A stretch of DNA of 24,205 bases, taken from positions 1 through 24,205 of the forward strand of contig CAYUNI010000009.1 in NCBI GenBank assembly GCA_964446245.1, given 5' to 3'. Below the pieces are notes generated by a model. It was not told where the DNA came from and did no database searches. It was given only the letters and a program-made list of their open reading frames with translations. Made by a program: the position numbers and the translations under genes. This DNA comes from CAYUNI01 sp964446245. Lineage in GTDB: Bacteria > Patescibacteriota > Minisyncoccia > Phycocordibacterales > XYD1-FULL-46-19. How positions within the stretch are numbered: the first letter of the stretch is position 1; each line of letters starts with the position of its first letter. Shown piece by piece: positions 21,212 through 24,205 of this stretch.

Positions 21212-21799
21212 TTATTCAGCGTAAATTAATATTTGTTCAGCCGTCCGAGCGCCTAAAGTTTGGCTGCTAAAACCATGAGAAACAATAAACACATGGCGTC
21301 CAGCCAGGGAGCTCTCTGACTGGACAGAAACATCGGGATCGATAACAACACTTACTTTAGCTTGAGTATTATTTAGCCTATCTTTAAAAGTGAATTTTTT
21401 AACCGTCGGATTTTGACCTAAGGTCACCCCTAATAATTGGAGGATAGCGCCGGGCTCTTCTCCACTGTCATTTTCAATAGAGCCTTCAGTTTGATTAGAG
21501 CAAGAAACCGTCATCCCATCAGTGCCCAAATCTTCAGCCCTCAAATAACTATTATTAACGGCATCATATAAACCAAAAGCTCCATTCGTATACCAATAAT
21601 AAGCGCAATCTCGAGCGCCATCAGCGGCATAATAAGCGGCTTGCGCGCTCTTACCAATAGAAGACAAGACGATCTGTCTAGTGATAATATTAATCAAACT
21701 CATCCCGATCGCCAAAACAACACTTGCCACCAAAACAGCATATAATAAGACAAAACCTTGTCCTGTTTTAGCCCCAATTTTAAAGTTTTTATTTTTCAT
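21212..21799 (-). CDS. PilX/GspK-like pilus assembly protein
   Basis: A 195-residue protein with a prepilin-like N-terminus: a basic leader, GQG then FVLLYAVLVASVVLAIGMSL (residues 16-35) as the membrane helix. The usual Glu at +5 of the mature pilin is absent, which is typical for GspK/PilX-type tip subunits. The stretch SAQAAYYAADGARDCAYYWY (51-70) is the PilX-like signature common in candidate-phyla proteins. The remaining part is beta-rich and exported. It follows the PilV-like gene by two bases and is the last gene of the pilus operon; ligA begins 26 bases later with its own promoter. The assignment to PilX versus GspK is uncertain. Confidence 0.75.
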   Translation of the reverse strand: MKNKNFKIGAKTGQGFVLLYAVLVASVVLAIGMSLINIITRQIVLSSIGKSAQAAYYAADGARDCAYYWYTNGAFGLYDAVNNSYLRAEDLGTDGMTVSCSNQTEGSIENDSGEEPGAILQLLGVTLGQNPTVKKFTFKDRLNNTQAKVSVVIDPDVSVQSESSLAGRHVFIVSHGFSSQTLGARTAEQILIYAE

Positions 21800-21801
21800 A
21801 A

Positions 21802-22365
21802 TTAGTTAACCGGCAAATTAAAGATACTAGTGGTCAAAGTAATCTGCTGTTCTGGAGTACCAATTTTATTTTTCCACTTAACAATAGACACGACCCTAGC
21901 TCCAATCATTGTTCCATCGCTTGCTGTTACTGGGACAAAATAAACTTGCCGATAAAAAATAGATTGGCTCGGCTCGTTTGAAGAAAAAACTCCCGTATCT
22001 CCATTAAATTTTAATGGCCCACTTTCTGCTCCAGAACTTAAAGTCAGATTCCCACCAGGCTGAAAATCAAGGTTACAACGAATATTAACAGTACAGCTAT
22101 TTATTAAAGTGGAAAAATAATCAGGATCCCCATTATTTCTGCTGACATCGCGCAAATTTATAGTCGCATCTAACGCTTCCTGTGCTAAATAATAAGCCGT
22201 GATTTGATTTTTAGCGAAATTGCCATCAGTAATAGCATTGGTCAAAAGAGTAAGTGGACCCAATACGGCAATCAAGAGTACCGAGATCGCCGCAAAGGCT
22301 TCGATAAGAGTAAAGCCCGTTTGCTGAGAAATTTTTCTTTTATTTTTTGAAATCTTACCAAGCAT
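21802..22365 (-). CDS. PilV/GspI-like minor pilin
   Basis: A 187-residue prepilin. The basic 17-residue leader ends in QQTG, followed by FTLIEAFAAISVLLIAVLGP, a class III signal peptide with Glu at +5 and a hydrophobic helix. The sequence NQITAYYLAQEALDATINLR after the helix resembles PilV/GspI minor pilins. The rest contains two cysteines close together (SCTVNIRC, about residues 90-97), which may form a disulfide. It follows the PilW-like gene by two bases and precedes the PilX-like gene by two bases, so the set is translationally coupled. Known role of such subunits: starting pilus assembly at the inner membrane and sitting at the pilus tip. Confidence 0.8.
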   Translation of the reverse strand: MLGKISKNKRKISQQTGFTLIEAFAAISVLLIAVLGPLTLLTNAITDGNFAKNQITAYYLAQEALDATINLRDVSRNNGDPDYFSTLINSCTVNIRCNLDFQPGGNLTLSSGAESGPLKFNGDTGVFSSNEPSQSIFYRQVYFVPVTASDGTMIGARVVSIVKWKNKIGTPEQQITLTTSIFNLPVN

Positions 22366-22367
22366 TT

Positions 22368-22850
22368 TTATTGTCTATTATTATTTCGTTGCGAAACTAA
22401 AGTCTCGACCGCAAAAACAGTATCTTTTGATTTTATGGTTATTTTGCCAGAAACATTTATTCTTATCGCCGGCGGGTTCGTATCTATTTTAGTAAAAGCT
22501 AAAGAGTTAATAGGGATCTCTGGTGAAGTAATAGAGACCGAGGCTCCACCGCCCTCTGTTTTTTCAATTGTTTTAGTCTCCTGATTGAAACTATAACTAA
22601 CATTATTATTTTCGATATCCCTAAAACTCACCGAAATATTATTCGTAACCTGATAATCGGTCCCCTCTCGTAGATCAATAAGCATCGCTCCCAAAGCAAA
22701 ATTTACATTATCGGTCACTAATCGAATCGCCTGCGCTTTCCGGTAAGCGTCCATCGCTGAAATAAAAGTGGTCGTCACAATAAAAGCCACAATCACAAAA
22801 ATCGACACCGCCACCATCATCTCAATCAATGTAAAGCCTTTTTTATTCAT
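22368..22850 (-). CDS. PilW/GspJ-like minor pilin
   Basis: A 160-residue prepilin with the short leader MNKKG and then FTLIEMMVAVSIFVIVAFIV, a textbook class III signal. The segment AMDAYRKAQAIRLVTDNVNF and ALGAMLIDLREGTDY matches the amphipathic helix of PilW/GspJ subunits. The C-terminal half is beta-strand rich without cysteines. It follows the GspH-like gene by three bases and precedes the PilV-like gene by two. Confidence 0.8.
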   Translation of the reverse strand: MNKKGFTLIEMMVAVSIFVIVAFIVTTTFISAMDAYRKAQAIRLVTDNVNFALGAMLIDLREGTDYQVTNNISVSFRDIENNNVSYSFNQETKTIEKTEGGGASVSITSPEIPINSLAFTKIDTNPPAIRINVSGKITIKSKDTVFAVETLVSQRNNNRQ

Positions 22851-22853
22851 AAA

Positions 22854-23456
22854 TTATTTTTGTGTCCAAATCTGTCCACTCTTTCGCACTAAAATATAAC
22901 GAAAAACCGATGAGTCTCGAGAAGAAACAAGTTTTACTCCGGCCGAGTCGCTCGGAACTTCCGCGCCATCATTTAGAAAGGTTACCTTACCATTTGGTCG
23001 AGTAAAATAAATAGCGAGTTTGTCTATACCACTACTACTACAAGACGGGCTTTCTCCTGAAAAATTATAACCAATGCATGGCTCAACAATTTTAAAGCCC
23101 CCTTTAATACCATACTCTGAGGCTATACCTTCGCTACCATTACTAAGAACCGGAATTATTTTAAAGCTTTGTTGGCTACTTGAATCAAAAGTAATTTTAT
23201 ATCCCTTTACTATACCTCCCGAACTATCAGCAATGGTGCTCATTGCGTATTGTTGAGCAGTTCTTATATTGATCGCCACTTCTTGCGCCACCAAATCAGC
23301 TGAACTTTTATCTCTCGTCGCTGGCATATTCATCAGCACCACTCCAGCGATAATCATGAAGATAGCAATCGCGACAATCATCTCGATCAACGAAAAACCC
23401 TTCTGCCAAGCAAAAAAATTTTCCCTTTTATTTTTTTCTTTAGAACAAAAAGACAT
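22854..23456 (-). CDS. GspH/FimT-like minor pilin
   Basis: A prepilin of 200 residues from ATG 23456. The leader of 20 residues (MSFCSKEKNKRENFFAWQKG) is followed by FSLIEMIVAIAIFMIIAGVV. After the helix comes a GspH/FimT-like region (VAQEVAINIRTAQQYAMST). A longer frame to ATG 23492 would add 12 hydrophobic residues ahead of the leader and is unlikely. The start lies 17 bases inside the end of the prepilin peptidase gene, in another frame, suggesting translational coupling. The mature part has a Cys pair (EPCIGYNFSGESPSC). Confidence 0.8.
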   Translation of the reverse strand: MSFCSKEKNKRENFFAWQKGFSLIEMIVAIAIFMIIAGVVLMNMPATRDKSSADLVAQEVAINIRTAQQYAMSTIADSSGGIVKGYKITFDSSSQQSFKIIPVLSNGSEGIASEYGIKGGFKIVEPCIGYNFSGESPSCSSSGIDKLAIYFTRPNGKVTFLNDGAEVPSDSAGVKLVSSRDSSVFRYILVRKSGQIWTQK

Positions 23457-24204
23457 TGAGATTAAATAAAAGATTAAGCAATAACCCAGCAATCAAAAAT
23501 GGCGCAAACGGAACCTCGCTCTTCAAACCATAGCCTCCTTTCTTTCGACGACTTTGCCAGACCAAATAAATCCCGACCAGCGCTCCTAGCCAAAAAGCTA
23601 AAATTATAGCCGATAGTCCATTAGACAGCCCGAGCAAAAAGCCTATGCCTAGGGCCAATTTTGCGTCTCCTAGACCCATCCAGCGCCCTCGAGAAAAGTA
23701 CCACAAAGCCCAGAAAAACAAGAACAAAATTCCACCACCTAAAAGCGAATCAAAAGCGCCATTACCCACCGAGAGCCAATCAGTCACTCCACCAAAAAGA
23801 GCGAGGAAACTAAAAGCGTAGACTAAATTATTGGGGATAATTTTGTGTCGCAAATCATAAACAAGAATTACGGTTAACAAAGAAAACAAAACCCAATAAA
23901 AAGTAGCCGAGAAAGCATCCCCGGCAAAACGATAAGCCAAAGCGACAAAGAGTAGGCCGGTAAACATTTCTACTACAAAGTACTGTCGAGAAATTTTTGC
24001 CGAACAAGAGCGACAACGCCCTTTCTGCCACAAGAAGCTTATTAGTGGGACAAGCTCAATCCAACCAAGTTGTTTCCCACAAGACAAACATTCCGATCGG
24101 CCTCTTATCCCCTTACCCGTATTGTAGCGATAAGCTAGGACATTCAAGAACGAGCCAACTATCGCCCCAAAAACAAAGATGATGAAAATAATCAAATAGG
24201 TCAT
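23440..24204 (-). CDS. pilD: prepilin peptidase (PilD, A24 family)
   Basis: A 254-residue polytopic membrane protein that cleaves leaders of type IV prepilins and N-methylates the new N-terminus. The N-terminal methyltransferase-type domain has GSFLNVLAYR and the tetracysteine zinc site Cys39/Cys42 and Cys64/Cys67. The aspartyl protease residues are Asp117 (VYDLRHKIIPN) and Asp180 (in MGLGDAKL, the GxGD motif). Six to eight membrane segments follow the family plan. Its four likely substrates are encoded directly downstream in the same operon. The ATG at 24204 is one base from the window edge; an earlier start outside cannot be excluded, but MTYLIIFIIF is a normal beginning. Confidence 0.94.
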   Translation of the reverse strand: MTYLIIFIIFVFGAIVGSFLNVLAYRYNTGKGIRGRSECLSCGKQLGWIELVPLISFLWQKGRCRSCSAKISRQYFVVEMFTGLLFVALAYRFAGDAFSATFYWVLFSLLTVILVYDLRHKIIPNNLVYAFSFLALFGGVTDWLSVGNGAFDSLLGGGILFLFFWALWYFSRGRWMGLGDAKLALGIGFLLGLSNGLSAIILAFWLGALVGIYLVWQSRRKKGGYGLKSEVPFAPFLIAGLLLNLLFNLNVFLF

Positions 24205-24205
24205 T

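Noticed and set aside
23457..23492. 12-residue longer start of the GspH-like pilin
   Set aside because: It would put hydrophobic residues before the basic leader, against the class III signal pattern, and deepen the overlap with pilD.
1..24205. CRISPR array, insertion sequence, prophage or toxin-antitoxin module
   Set aside because: I find no regularly spaced direct repeats, no transposase or integrase frame, and no phage genes; the repeats present are isolated hairpins and one dispersed terminator module.

Overview
The window looks like a chromosomal segment from a member of the Candidate Phyla Radiation (Patescibacteria, Parcubacteria-like). The grounds are the combination of DUF5654, DUF378 and Gmad2 small membrane or secreted proteins, a bS16 with a long Glu/Ala-rich tail, a type IV pilus minor-pilin operon, tRNAs without encoded CCA, near-absence of Shine-Dalgarno sequences, and short intergenic regions with long perfect hairpins. 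This placement is inferred from gene content; no 16S gene is present.

Layout. Positions 1-358 carry three minus-strand tRNAs: Asp (cut by the window edge), an elongator-type Met(CAT), and initiator fMet. Positions 416-3933 run on the plus strand: an isolated 47-codon gene with its own promoter, perfect Shine-Dalgarno and terminator; a DUF5654 membrane protein; tRNA-Ala(CGC); tsaC; a tRNA-binding OB-fold protein; a Gmad2 protein; a DUF378 protein; and a membrane-anchored DsbA-like thiol oxidoreductase. A 411-bp convergent region (3934-4344) holds terminators and palindromic repeats. From 4345 to the end every gene is on the minus strand.

In the order of transcription (right to left) the minus block reads: prepilin peptidase and four minor (pseudo)pilins; ligA; gatC-gatA; a membrane protein with an RNKIAH motif; rpsP; khpA; trmD; a 431-bp gap holding a terminator, the rpoB promoter and a roughly 200-nt structured leader; rpoB-rpoC; dnaG; rpoD. 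The block joins the RNA polymerase beta, beta-prime and sigma genes with primase, and retains a reduced rpsP-khpA-trmD cluster lacking rimM.

Points most worth a second look: the 47-codon gene whose stop codon lies in its own terminator; a recurrent leaderless-type promoter (extended -10 placed 6-7 nt before ATG) at four genes; a dispersed 36-nt terminator module found after both rpoD and trmD; rifampicin-site substitutions in RpoB; loss of two of four zinc cysteines in LigA; and an A29:U41 pair in the initiator tRNA. I do not see a CRISPR array, insertion sequence, prophage or an obvious new multi-gene defence system.
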